Shown piece by piece: positions 36,093 to 44,829 of a stretch of DNA of 64,000 nucleotides; within the stretch, counting starts at the first letter, position 1, and the number at the start of each line of letters is the position of its first letter. Both the position numbers and the translations under genes were made by a program. This DNA is from CAWGAJ01 sp963820545 (GTDB lineage: Bacteria; Planctomycetota; Planctomycetia; Pirellulales; Thermoguttaceae), in contig CAWGAJ010000001.1 of assembly GCA_963820545.1 (NCBI GenBank), positions 2,542,001 to 2,606,000 on the forward strand, in the 5' to 3' direction. The notes beneath the pieces are model-generated. The model was not told where the DNA came from. It saw nothing but the letters and a program-made list of their open reading frames with translations, and ran no database searches.

Positions 36093-37298
36093 CTACTTCC
36101 GCGGCGGAACCTTGGGAATGGTGACGGAGAAAACCGTTCCTTCGCCTGTTTCGCTTCGGAAGTCTACTTTGCCACCAAGGTACCGTTCGGTGAGCAGTTT
36201 AATGCTGTAGGTACCGATGCCTCGGCCGGATTGCGCCTTCGTACTGAAGGAACGCTGGAAGATCTGGAGCCGAACTTCCTCTGACATGACCGACGGGTTG
36301 TGGACCTTGAATACGACGTCATCATCTTGCTCCGTACACTGAATGACCACGCGTCCGCAAGGTTCGGTGGCCTCTAATGCGTTCTTCAACAAGTTGCCCA
36401 ACACACGTTTCAGGAGCCGTTGGTCTGTCACGAGTTGCCCTTGCCACAGATCCAGCAGATCTATAATTCGTTCTTTCGCAACCTCATGCTTCGAGTATAG
36501 TGTCTGCAGTGACGTAAGCAGATCGAAGGTCTGGAGAGGCGTGTACACCACCTTCAGGTCGCCCGCCTCGGCACACATCAAGTCGCGCTGTGATTGGATC
36601 TCATCGATGAGTTGCTCGGTCAGATGATTCAGTTCTACTAGGAATTCTTGGCTTTGTGAAGCCGGCTCAGCAGTATCGGCCAGGATTTCAGAGTACCCAT
36701 AGATGCCACTCGCAGTGTTCAAAACGTCGTGAAAGAACGCTTGTTTAAGCACTTTCAGGCGTTTCTCATCCTGGATATCCTCAATAGTGCATAGCGTAAA
36801 CCGCTCCCCTTCGACATCCATCGCCTTGGCGGTGACACGCAGATCCATTGCGCCGGCATCGTCCGTGCCGTTTCGCAACGTGACACGGCACTCACGAGTG
36901 CATTTTGAGTGATTCTTCTGACTATCGAGAATCGCGTTGACAGCTCCGCAGGTCATGCAACCTCTTGCCGTTCCGCAACCATCAGGGCCATTGCAGGGCT
37001 GGACGCATCCAATAATCTCGCCAGGTCGTTTTCCCAGGATCGCGGCCAAGTCTTCACCAAGGAAATCCAGCAAGGCCTGATTGGCCGACACGGCTTGTCG
37101 ATTAGAGTTCAGGATCACAACCAGCGACGGCATGGCATCGATCGTCGCCTTCAGCATAAGTGAGCTCTCTAGGAGCAAGTGCCGCAGGCGTAGTTCTTCG
37201 TCCGTATCTCGACCTGCCGGCGCGAAATACGTCTTGAGGGGTATGGCTACGGTTGCATGCGCGGCGGTTGGGTGAAAGCCTTCTTCTGTGATCATCAT
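36093..37298 (-). CDS. PAS histidine kinase with Cys-rich PAS domain
   Basis: About 401 residues from the ATG at 37298 (GAGGA upstream). A PAS domain (about 45-180) contains a Cys cluster: IIGCVQPCNGPDGCGTARGC followed by MTCGA, and CTRECRVTL. A dimerisation region follows with the phospho-acceptor His in FFHDVLNTASGIYGYSEI, then an HATPase_c domain with NLLKNALEAT and GRGIGTYSIKLLTERY. No membrane helix is seen. Six to eight Cys inside a PAS domain suggest a metal or Fe-S/redox sensor. The regulator it would phosphorylate is not adjacent. Confidence 0.85.
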   Translation of the reverse strand: MMITEEGFHPTAAHATVAIPLKTYFAPAGRDTDEELRLRHLLLESSLMLKATIDAMPSLVVILNSNRQAVSANQALLDFLGEDLAAILGKRPGEIIGCVQPCNGPDGCGTARGCMTCGAVNAILDSQKNHSKCTRECRVTLRNGTDDAGAMDLRVTAKAMDVEGERFTLCTIEDIQDEKRLKVLKQAFFHDVLNTASGIYGYSEILADTAEPASQSQEFLVELNHLTEQLIDEIQSQRDLMCAEAGDLKVVYTPLQTFDLLTSLQTLYSKHEVAKERIIDLLDLWQGQLVTDQRLLKRVLGNLLKNALEATEPCGRVVIQCTEQDDDVVFKVHNPSVMSEEVRLQIFQRSFSTKAQSGRGIGTYSIKLLTERYLGGKVDFRSETGEGTVFSVTIPKVPPRK

Positions 37299-37777
37299 GC
37301 TGTCCTCGAAATTCCTGTCCCAATTTGCCCAGGGAGACACTACATTCAGGACTATTCGCTCGGTCTCAGCCGGGATGATACTAACGCTCGGACGAACCTT
37401 TATATCCTACTTCAAGATAGATTTGGGGGCTACAGATGTCATGGCTTTTCGGCTGGAGAGCTGGAATGATCTTGACGGTCATAGCGAATGCGCGAGACTT
37501 CCTGGCCACTATCGCTTACCTGATCGAAGCTCACGCAACTGCAAGCAGTCGGCCGATCGGCCTCAAGCGAATCCCGACAAACGTTGGTAATTCAAGACTT
37601 CAATTCCGCCGCTATAGAAGGTGCTATGGATATCGCACACCTGTCGCATAAAATAAGGTGTTACGAACCCATGAGATCTCGCTGCCAGCCACGCCACTGC
37701 CTCCTGCGGCTGCACTGCCCAGGTTCGAGAACCTTGGCCACCCTCCATGTACGATTCCGGAGCGAGGTCGTAACATT
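37299..37777. other. Intergenic region, no gene seen
   Basis: Several open frames of 60-80 codons overlap here on both strands, none with ribosome sites or recognisable features. No strong hairpin is seen. Confidence 0.4.
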
Positions 37778-38872
37778 CTACGGACTGTTCTTCGCGTCGC
37801 ATTGTGTATCGTGATGAGATGTGGTCAAAGCATTGCGCTTCTCCGCCACCAAAGCATACAGCGCCTTTTGCGGGTCCGTGAACTTCTGTATGCCCTCCTG
37901 CATCAACACCCGCTCTAGGCGGTCCATGTCGACTTTGCTGTCTATTTCCGTGAGGATTTCAGCGCACGGCAGGCGATCGACCTGGCGAGTGAATGTTAAA
38001 CCACTGGCGGCAAGCGCCTGATTAGTGGCGGGCGGATTGGTTTCGATATCACTGCCGGCCAAGGCCTCGGCGTACTTCCAGGGAACGTCGCCCGGCTTTT
38101 TCGTCCCGGTGCTGGCGAAAACGATCTCCTGATCAAGACGCAGCCCCTTGGTATGCCGCCAGAATTTTTGGTTCTCGGCCCAAATCCGCTTGGCGATGAC
38201 AATACCCACTAAACCCTGAGTTGAGGGAGATAGCTCGGGAACGTGTTCTTCTGTGTACACGTCTATGCGCGAAATGAAGATACTATAAACGCTCTTGAAA
38301 CGCGCTAAGTTGCCGCCGCGCTGTGCTCCGCGCCACAAGGCATCTCGCGCCATGCAATACTGACGGGGAGTGAAGATCAAAGTCGCGTTGATCGGCACGC
38401 CCACAGCCGCCAGTTCTTCCATCGCTTCAGTTCCGGCCGGTGTGGCCGGGATCTTGATCATGCGATTTGGGTGTCCGGTTGACCACTGTTGCGCAAGTTC
38501 GATATAACGTTTGACGCGGACAAGATGCGGAGGGCCGAGTTCAGCATCTTCAAGTAGCGGATCGACTTCGAAGCTGACGTAACCGTCGTTGCCGCGCGTC
38601 TGTTGCCACACGGGATAAAATACTTCTTCGGCTTGGGTCACTAACCGGTCGGTCAAACGCCAAGCGATTAGCGAATCATCCAGACCCATACGTAAACCTT
38701 CTTCAAGCTCGGCGTCGAAATGCCCAGTCTTAATCAAGTTGGAAATGATCACGGGATTGGAAGTTGCGCCCGTAGCCCCTAATTCTCTTTGTTCGCGCAC
38801 CAGTTCGGGATCAACTGAATCGATCCACAATTTGGTGCCAGTCGTGAGTAATGACCGAATCGAGCTAGACAT
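37778..38872 (-). CDS. tal: Transaldolase
   Basis: A 364-residue class I transaldolase of the pentose phosphate pathway (sedoheptulose 7-phosphate + glyceraldehyde 3-phosphate to erythrose 4-phosphate + fructose 6-phosphate). Visible are the N-terminal WIDSVDPELVREQRELG, GATSNPVIISNLI, the Schiff-base Lys in RMIKIPATPAGTEAM, and INATLIFTPRQYC. It starts seven bases after the acetate kinase stop, with the ribosome site inside that gene, so translation is coupled. It is the last gene of the PduS/BMC-T/ackA operon, an unusual partner for such genes. Confidence 0.93.
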   Translation of the reverse strand: MSSSIRSLLTTGTKLWIDSVDPELVREQRELGATGATSNPVIISNLIKTGHFDAELEEGLRMGLDDSLIAWRLTDRLVTQAEEVFYPVWQQTRGNDGYVSFEVDPLLEDAELGPPHLVRVKRYIELAQQWSTGHPNRMIKIPATPAGTEAMEELAAVGVPINATLIFTPRQYCMARDALWRGAQRGGNLARFKSVYSIFISRIDVYTEEHVPELSPSTQGLVGIVIAKRIWAENQKFWRHTKGLRLDQEIVFASTGTKKPGDVPWKYAEALAGSDIETNPPATNQALAASGLTFTRQVDRLPCAEILTEIDSKVDMDRLERVLMQEGIQKFTDPQKALYALVAEKRNALTTSHHDTQCDAKNSP

Positions 38873-38879
38873 AGTCGTG

Positions 38880-40106
38880 TCACTCCTTTTCCTCTAATAT
38901 AGAATCGTTACGAAGGAGATTGTGGACATGCCGGGCGATCATTAATTCCTCATCGGTTTTCATCACGCGGACCGTAACCGGGCCGCCGTCGCGGCTGATT
39001 ACCGCGTCGTTGGCTTCATTAAGCTTGGAATCGACCCGGATGCCCAGGAATTCCATCCCCTGGCAAATCCGTTTGCGGATGGCGGGCGATTTTGCGCCGA
39101 TTCCGGCCGTAAAGACCAGCGTATCCAAGCCGCCCAAAACCGCTGCCATCGCTCCAAGATGTTTTTTTGCCTGATAACAATACATATCTACGGCCTGCGC
39201 GGCATTAGGCTCTTCGGACTCTCGCTCTAGAAGGTCGCGCATGTCAGAACTGATCCCGGAGACGCCGATCAGCCCGGATCGCTGATTTATCAAATAGTCC
39301 ACTGTAGACGGACTGCGATCCTTTTCTTGGAGCAGGAACAAGAGCACCCCGGGATCCAGGTTGCCGGAGCGCTTACCCATCATTAGCCCGCCCGCCGGAG
39401 TAAGTCCCATGGTTGTATCCACGCACTTTCCGGATTTTATCGCCGCCATGCTGGCCCCGTTGCCAAGATGCGCAACGATCACGCGCCCGTCGGCGGCTTC
39501 TCGGCCCGCCGTCTCGCTAAGTTTTTCCATGATGTATTCGTAAGAAAGGCCGTGGAAACCGTAACGGAGCACTCCTTCATGCCAAAGACTCCTGGGCAAG
39601 GGGAAGCGTTGGGCCAGTTCGGGCATTTGACGGTGAAAAGCAGTGTCGAAACAGGCGACTTGCTTCATGCCCGGATAATATCGATGCACGGCTCGAATGG
39701 CTTTCAATTCGTGAGGCAGATGGTCAGGCGCCAAGCGAACGATTTCCTCGAGCGCAGCCAAAACTTCGGCAGTGATCAGGCGTGGTTGGCTATATTTTGT
39801 CCCGCCATGCACCACCCGATGGCCCACGGCGTCCAGGACCTGATCGGGAAAGCGACTTTGCAGCCAATCCAGTAGAGTTTTCAATGCCTCATCGTGGTCC
39901 GCCAGATCGCGGTGTTCTTCAACCAACGTCTCTCCACCGGCATCTCGAATGCAAAAACGCCCTCCGTGCAGTCCGATTCTTTCTAAGTCGCCCAGGAGCA
40001 CCAGAGTTTCAATTTGCCCCATGTGGTACAAGGAGCACTTAATGCTGGAAGAACCGCTGTTAATGGTCAAAATACGGCTGACGCCTGCGACATCCATGGT
40101 TTTCAT
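38880..40106 (-). CDS. ackA: Acetate kinase
   Basis: A 408-residue ASKHA-fold kinase that interconverts acetyl phosphate + ADP and acetate + ATP. Signatures: ILTINSGSSSIKCSLY, GHRVVHGG, CFDTAFH, HLGNGASMAA, TAGIGAKSPAIR. In BMC metabolism this enzyme recovers ATP from the acyl phosphate made inside the shell. It lies 89 bases downstream of the BMC shell gene and seven bases before transaldolase. No phosphotransacetylase is seen in the window. Confidence 0.96.
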   Translation of the reverse strand: MKTMDVAGVSRILTINSGSSSIKCSLYHMGQIETLVLLGDLERIGLHGGRFCIRDAGGETLVEEHRDLADHDEALKTLLDWLQSRFPDQVLDAVGHRVVHGGTKYSQPRLITAEVLAALEEIVRLAPDHLPHELKAIRAVHRYYPGMKQVACFDTAFHRQMPELAQRFPLPRSLWHEGVLRYGFHGLSYEYIMEKLSETAGREAADGRVIVAHLGNGASMAAIKSGKCVDTTMGLTPAGGLMMGKRSGNLDPGVLLFLLQEKDRSPSTVDYLINQRSGLIGVSGISSDMRDLLERESEEPNAAQAVDMYCYQAKKHLGAMAAVLGGLDTLVFTAGIGAKSPAIRKRICQGMEFLGIRVDSKLNEANDAVISRDGGPVTVRVMKTDEELMIARHVHNLLRNDSILEEKE

Positions 40107-40194
40107 ACAGAGAAAATTCGACGTTTAGAGCCGATCCCAAAAGTCCTCTCTCGCTCTGAGAGAGGGGAGGTTTTGTTAAAGTTCATAAATAATT

Positions 40195-40755
40195 TTACAG
40201 ATACTCGCTAAACAACTCTTTGCCCGGGCGGGGGATGACGATTTCGGAGACCAAGAGGCCGCGGCGGCGGGCTTCTTCGGCCGCGGCTTGAACGCCGGCG
40301 CGCACGTTGGCCACGCTGCCGGTCATCAGGCAAAGTCCCTTGCCGCCCATGGCCATGGCCAGTTGAATGCGGAAGAGCGTGATCCGGGCGGCCTTGGCTG
40401 CGGCATCGGCGGCGGCCAGAACGCTCGTGGCGCTGAACGTCTCCACCACGCCTAAAGCGTCGGTCTGTTTCTCATCCAGCACGACCGATTGGCCCAATGC
40501 GGGAAATACCGACTCGTGAACGTTGGGCAACACCAGATGATCGATGATCGCCTCGCCGGCGATATTTAATCCTGCTTGGATGGCCGCATCCACGTCGCCG
40601 ACCGATCCGCCCAAAACAATCAGATATTTGCCTGAGCAAATCGTGCGGGCAAGAAGCAAATTGACCGAAGCGGCTTTGAGCATCTCGTCCTCGACCAGAT
40701 AACCAACGCCGATGCTCGATAGTTCAATAACCCCGACTGACATGGGAGTAGCCAT
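40195..40755 (-). CDS. BMC-T shell protein, PduT-like
   Basis: A 186-residue protein of two tandem BMC domains (about 1-90 and 95-180): GVIELSSIGVGYLVEDEMLKAA and ALGVVETFSATSVLAAADAAAKAA. Trimers of such proteins form pseudohexameric facets of bacterial microcompartments. The first domain has Cys in ARTICSGKYLIVLGG at the place where PduT carries the Cys that binds a [4Fe-4S] cluster in the pore, which with the neighbouring PduS-like gene argues for a redox role. The ATG at 40755 (MATPMSVG) is chosen over an upstream extension. It follows the PduS gene by 25 bases. No hexameric (BMC-H) or pentameric (BMC-P) shell gene is in the window. Confidence 0.93.
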   Translation of the reverse strand: MATPMSVGVIELSSIGVGYLVEDEMLKAASVNLLLARTICSGKYLIVLGGSVGDVDAAIQAGLNIAGEAIIDHLVLPNVHESVFPALGQSVVLDEKQTDALGVVETFSATSVLAAADAAAKAARITLFRIQLAMAMGGKGLCLMTGSVANVRAGVQAAAEEARRRGLLVSEIVIPRPGKELFSEYL

Positions 40756-40780
40756 GTTTTTTTCTCGTTTATACAGATGA

Positions 40781-42109
40781 TTATTGTTCAATCCATACAA
40801 TGCCGTCGGCGACGGCCGTTATCACGCCGTCGATCGAGGCATGAACCGGCGCGCCAAGTGCCGGCTTGCCGTTGACCACGGGCGGCCGGCCGAGAATCTG
40901 TCCTTTTTTTACCCGCTCGCCCACTTGGATCACGGGCTCGCAGGCGACGCCGATGTGTTGTTTCAGCTTGATGCCGACTTTTTCGGCGCTCAGCAAGGTA
41001 TTTTTCAGCGGCCCGACGTTGCGGAACTGGCGCAGGCCAAGTTTGTTCATCAGCCGGGCCATGGGGGCCTTTCGATTGGCCATGTGCCACTGCGGGCGCT
41101 GGGGATTAAACGGCGGTTTTTCCCAGCGTTTTTTCTCCGTTGCCAGGCGCCGCTTATTTTGCGTGCAAACATTCTTTGGATCCAGATCTTCAGGACAGGA
41201 GTACAGGCTGCACAAATTGCACTCGCAGCAAAACTGGGTGCCGGCGACGTTCGCTTCGCCCACCTGGTTAAAACCCAGGCTCCGCATGGCAACGTGCGGT
41301 TCAATGGGATGTCCCAGCAGCCAGCGCGGGCACAATTCAGTGCAGAAACTGCATTGATCGCAGGCGCTGCGCCCGATGCGGGCGATCTGTTTCCAATCTT
41401 GACGCCGGCGGCGAATCACCACGTGATCGTTGGGCAGGACAATCACGCCGCCGGTGGTTTTGTCGACCAGGGCTTGATGATTGTTTTCCAAGTAGCCCAT
41501 CATCACGCCGCCGACCATATAATTAGGGTCTGAAACAGTCGCTCCTCCGGCCGCCGCCACACACTCGGCCAGAGTTATGCCGATAGGCACGCGCAGCGTA
41601 ACCGGTTCGGCCACGGCCCCGGCAATGGAAAGATACTTTTCAATGACCGGTTTTTCGGCCGCCTGGGCCACGTTCAAGGCCGTTTCCACGTTCATTACCA
41701 CCGCGTCCACGTGCAGGGGAATCCCGCCCGGCGGAATCACTCGGCCCAGCACGTCGTAAACTAAGATAAATTCATCGCCGGCCGGATAGGAATCGCGAAG
41801 CGGGGCGATTTCGATATTGTTAGGCAACTTTGGGCGGAGCAGTTCGATAACGTCGCGGTATTTTTCCTTGATGCCGATTATACCACACTGGGCGCCAACC
41901 AGCTTCATGCTGGCAGCCATGCCTTCGATAACCGTATCGGCATACTCGCGCAGCACTTCCTTATCTTTATGTAGCAAGGGTTCGCACTCGGCGGCGTTCA
42001 GGAGCAGCGTATCGGCTTTCCCGCTGAGTTTCACGTGGGTGGGAAATCCGGCCCCTCCCGCTCCGACAACTCCCGCCTCAACAACATCTTGAACCGTAAT
42101 CTGACTCAT
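40781..42109 (-). CDS. PduS/RnfC-like flavin and Fe-S electron-transfer protein
   Basis: A 442-residue protein of the PduS (cobalamin reductase)/RnfC family: a Complex1_51K-type FMN/NADH domain with GVVGAGGAGFPTHVKLS and LLLNAAECEPLLHKD, an SLBB domain, two ferredoxin clusters (CDQCSFCTELCPR and CCECNLCSLYSCP) and a C-terminal barrel-sandwich domain typical of RnfC (GRPPVVNGKPALGAPVHASI). In known compartments PduS moves electrons from NADH to cobalamin or to the shell Fe-S protein PduT. It is the first gene of the leftward operon and diverges from the hydroxyproline cluster. Confidence 0.93.
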   Translation of the reverse strand: MSQITVQDVVEAGVVGAGGAGFPTHVKLSGKADTLLLNAAECEPLLHKDKEVLREYADTVIEGMAASMKLVGAQCGIIGIKEKYRDVIELLRPKLPNNIEIAPLRDSYPAGDEFILVYDVLGRVIPPGGIPLHVDAVVMNVETALNVAQAAEKPVIEKYLSIAGAVAEPVTLRVPIGITLAECVAAAGGATVSDPNYMVGGVMMGYLENNHQALVDKTTGGVIVLPNDHVVIRRRRQDWKQIARIGRSACDQCSFCTELCPRWLLGHPIEPHVAMRSLGFNQVGEANVAGTQFCCECNLCSLYSCPEDLDPKNVCTQNKRRLATEKKRWEKPPFNPQRPQWHMANRKAPMARLMNKLGLRQFRNVGPLKNTLLSAEKVGIKLKQHIGVACEPVIQVGERVKKGQILGRPPVVNGKPALGAPVHASIDGVITAVADGIVWIEQ

Positions 42110-42506
42110 TTTAAGTTGATTGACCGAAATTGTATCAAGAGCTTATTCCTGAAAGCCAGACTGTCATCCTGATCGCAGCGAAAGATCTCCATATTGTATA
42201 ACAGATTCTTCGCTTCGCTCAGAATGACATAGTATTGGGATAAACTCTAAACATCATCTTATAGTGATGAAATCATTCTCAAACGTTCAATTATAGCTTG
42301 ATATTAATAACTCTGCCCCCCTCCAGAAGATGGTTGGGATATCGGTAATTATTCTTAAAGGGAGCAGTTTTTTACTTTCTATATCCAGGGGCTCTCACCA
42401 TTAATCATGCTGATGTAGAATGATTATTTACACTAGGAAATACGCGGCATAAGTGCCGCGGCTTAAACATGTGGTTGTTTTCTGAATGTTGGAATCGGGA
42501 ATCTTC
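42110..42506. other. Divergent intergenic region with a palindromic repeat
   Basis: Separates the BMC-type operon from the hydroxyproline operon and should hold both promoters. It contains an inverted-repeat element at about 42161-42229 (TGTCATCCTGATCGCAGCGA ... TCGCTTCGCTCAGAATGACA). Further right is GCGGCATAAGTGCCGCGGCTTAAAC (42442-42466), another common palindrome. No regulator gene is present. Confidence 0.5.
42161..42229. repeat. TGTCATCCTGA...TCAGAATGACA inverted-repeat element
   Basis: About 69 bases with imperfect 28-base arms. Single-arm relatives occur at 30478-30497 (feoB 3' end) and 53661-53692 (GATCCTTCGCTACGCTCAGGATGACA). Confidence 0.6.
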
Positions 42507-43460
42507 ATGGAACATTTGGCCATCCGGCGCGTACGCGTTATCGATTCCCATACCGAGGGCGAACCCACGCGGGTAGTCGTCGAAGGCGGGCCGGACCTTG
42601 GTTCAGGGAGTCTTGCCCAGCGGCTTCAGCGATTCCACACCGAGCACGATAGCTTCCGCTCGGCCGTAGTCAACGAACCACGCGGCTCAAACGTTCTGGT
42701 AGGTGCTCTACTTTGCACGTCGGTCGATCCTTCCTGCACGGCTGGGGTGATTTTTTTTAACAACGTGGGATATCTGCACATGTGCGGCCACGGCACAATC
42801 GGGCTAATAGTCACGCTGGCGTATCTGGGCAAAATCCAACCCGGCGAACATCGCCTTGAAACGCCGGTGGGCGTGGTCAGCGCCTGGCTGCATCCCACGG
42901 GCGAAGTGACCATAAAAAACGTGCCTGCTTATCGGCTGGCCAAAGACGTGAAAATCGAAGTGCCCGACTATGGTCCGATCATTGGCGATATTGCCTGGGG
43001 CGGCAACTGGTTTTTTCTCATGGGCGATCATGGACTCCGGTTGAATATGAAAAACCTCGACCAACTGACCGATTACACCTGGAAGATTCGGCAGACGCTC
43101 CTGCGTCAAGGAATTACAGGCGCAAATGAGGAAGAGATCGATCACATTGAACTCTTTGGGCCTCCTAACCGGCCCGACGCCGACAGCAAAAACTTTGTGC
43201 TCTGTCCGGGCAAGGCTTATGATCGCTCGCCGTGCGGCACCGGCACCAGCGCAAAACTCGCCTGCCTGGCGGCCGACGGCAAACTGAAGGAAGGCCAGGT
43301 GTGGCGTCAGGAGAGCATCATTGGCAGTCTTTTCGAAGGTTATGTGAAAATCGAGGACGGTCGGATTTATCCTTATATTAAGGGATCGGCATACGTCAAC
43401 GCCGAAGCCACTATGCTGCTCGATCCCCGCGACCCCTTTAACAACGGCATTCGCGGATGA
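42507..43460 (+). CDS. 4-hydroxyproline 2-epimerase (proline racemase family)
   Basis: A 317-residue proline-racemase-family protein with both catalytic Cys: MCGHGTIG and RSPCGTGTSA. Family enzymes with two such Cys are proline racemases or hydroxyproline 2-epimerases; the neighbouring genes settle it in favour of trans-4-hydroxy-L-proline to cis-4-hydroxy-D-proline. The ATG at 42507 (MEHLAIRR) gives the normal N terminus RVRVIDSHTEGEPTRVV. The gene overlaps the next by four bases (ATGA), first of a tightly packed six-gene operon. Confidence 0.92.
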   Translation: MEHLAIRRVRVIDSHTEGEPTRVVVEGGPDLGSGSLAQRLQRFHTEHDSFRSAVVNEPRGSNVLVGALLCTSVDPSCTAGVIFFNNVGYLHMCGHGTIGLIVTLAYLGKIQPGEHRLETPVGVVSAWLHPTGEVTIKNVPAYRLAKDVKIEVPDYGPIIGDIAWGGNWFFLMGDHGLRLNMKNLDQLTDYTWKIRQTLLRQGITGANEEEIDHIELFGPPNRPDADSKNFVLCPGKAYDRSPCGTGTSAKLACLAADGKLKEGQVWRQESIIGSLFEGYVKIEDGRIYPYIKGSAYVNAEATMLLDPRDPFNNGIRG

Positions 43461-44590
43461 GTTCCTCGACGTATGATGTGGTGGTTGTTGGAGCGGGCAT
43501 TGTCGGCGCGGCCTGCGCCCAGGCCTTTGCCCGGGAGAAAATGCGGGTTGCAGTGATTGAATCGCACGTGGTGGGCGGCGGGGCAAGCGCGGCGGGCATG
43601 GGACACGTGGCCGTGATGGACGACAGTCCGGCCCAATTCGCCTTGACCAATTATTCACAGCGCCTGTGGCGCGAACTCGCCGACCAATTGCCCGACGATT
43701 GTGAATGCGACCATTGCGGCGTGCTCTGGGTCGCGGCCGACGAAGATGAAATGAGCGCGGTTTGGCAAAAAAAGGAATTTTACCAACAGCATGGTGTCGT
43801 TGCCGAAGCACTCGATTCCGTCGCACTTGCCCAAGCCGAACCGAATCTCCATCCCGGCATGGTCGGCGCATTACTCCTGCCTGACGATTTGGTGCTCTAT
43901 CCTCCTTGCGTGGCAAGATGGTTGATCGAGAGGGCCTGCCAGCATGGGGCCCAGTTGTTCGTCGGCGTGGCAGCAAAGCAACTTGATGATGAGGGCGTCA
44001 GGCTGAGCGACGGCTCACAGCTCTCGGCAGGCATAATGGTCAACGCCGCTGGAACCTGGGCGACCGAGCTTATGCCCGGGCTGCCTATCCGGCCGCGAAA
44101 AGGACACCTGGTTATTACTGATCGGTATCCAGGTTTTCTACGTCATCAACTTATTGAATTGGGATACCTAAAAAGTGCCCATGCAATGCAATCCGATTCC
44201 GTGGCGTTCAACGTGCAGCCACGGACCAGCGGGCAATTGTTGATCGGCTCCTCGCGCCAATTTGACGGCAATACCACGGTCGTCGATTGGAATATTTTGG
44301 GTCGGATGATCGCCCGAGCGCAGGAATACCTGCCCATGCTTGCAGAAATGTCCGCAATCCGCATCTGGACCGGATTTCGTGCGGCCACGCCCGATAAACT
44401 GCCGCTTATCGGACCCAGCCCGAACCACCGTCGAGTATATCTGGCCACTGGCCATGAAGGATTGGGCATTTCCATGGCCCTGGGCACGGCCGAAATTCTT
44501 GTGGATCAGATCCTTAATCGTCCCACGGCAATTCCTTACGAACCTTATTTGCCGTCACGCTTTAGCAACGGAAAAATCCATGAGCAATGA
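43457..44590 (+). CDS. D-hydroxyproline dehydrogenase, DAO-like FAD subunit
   Basis: A 377-residue DadA/SoxB-like FAD oxidoreductase. The N-terminal Rossmann motif is VVVVGAGIVGAACAQAFARE, and the C-terminal part carries RIWTGFRAATPDKLPLIGP and ATGHEGLGISMALGTAEI, both typical of the DAO family. With the small [2Fe-2S] protein and the second flavoprotein encoded next, it matches the heteromeric D-hydroxyproline dehydrogenase (LhpB-like subunit) oxidising cis-4-hydroxy-D-proline to 1-pyrroline-4-hydroxy-2-carboxylate. Overlaps both neighbours. Confidence 0.9.
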   Translation: MSSSTYDVVVVGAGIVGAACAQAFAREKMRVAVIESHVVGGGASAAGMGHVAVMDDSPAQFALTNYSQRLWRELADQLPDDCECDHCGVLWVAADEDEMSAVWQKKEFYQQHGVVAEALDSVALAQAEPNLHPGMVGALLLPDDLVLYPPCVARWLIERACQHGAQLFVGVAAKQLDDEGVRLSDGSQLSAGIMVNAAGTWATELMPGLPIRPRKGHLVITDRYPGFLRHQLIELGYLKSAHAMQSDSVAFNVQPRTSGQLLIGSSRQFDGNTTVVDWNILGRMIARAQEYLPMLAEMSAIRIWTGFRAATPDKLPLIGPSPNHRRVYLATGHEGLGISMALGTAEILVDQILNRPTAIPYEPYLPSRFSNGKIHEQ

Positions 44591-44829
44591 AATTACCGTT
44601 AAGGTAAACGGGAAAGCGGTTTCGGTGCCGGCAGGGAGCACGGCCGCAGCGGCCATTGCGTTGACTGGAGAATCGTGTTTTCGCAAGTCTGTCTCAGCGC
44701 TCTCGCGGCCCTTTGTGTGGCATGGGAGTTTGTTTTGAATGCCGCGTGACCATCGATCACAATACGCACCGACGAAGCTGCCAAACCCTATGCCGTCCGG
44801 GTATGGAGATCCAAACCGATGAACCGTAG
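44580..44829 (+). CDS. Small [2Fe-2S] subunit of D-hydroxyproline dehydrogenase (frameshift)
   Basis: About 83 residues, a Fer2_4-type protein: EITVKVNGKAVSVPAGSTAAAA, then after a frame break near 44695 PLCGMGVCFECRVTIDH and CQTLCRPGM. The four expected Cys ligands are all present once the frame is joined. In LhpBEF-like enzymes this subunit carries electrons between the two flavoproteins. It overlaps the upstream gene by 11 bases and the downstream by 11. One missing base after GTCTCAG explains the break. Confidence 0.82.

Noticed and set aside
40120..40145. Further copy of the IS1182-like end (GTTTAGAGCCGATCCC)
   Set aside because: Only about ten bases match and there is no partner repeat; likely chance.
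40195..42109. Complete propanediol or ethanolamine compartment locus
   Set aside because: Only one shell gene (BMC-T) and PduS are present; diol dehydratase, ethanolamine lyase, PduL and BMC-H/BMC-P genes are all absent.
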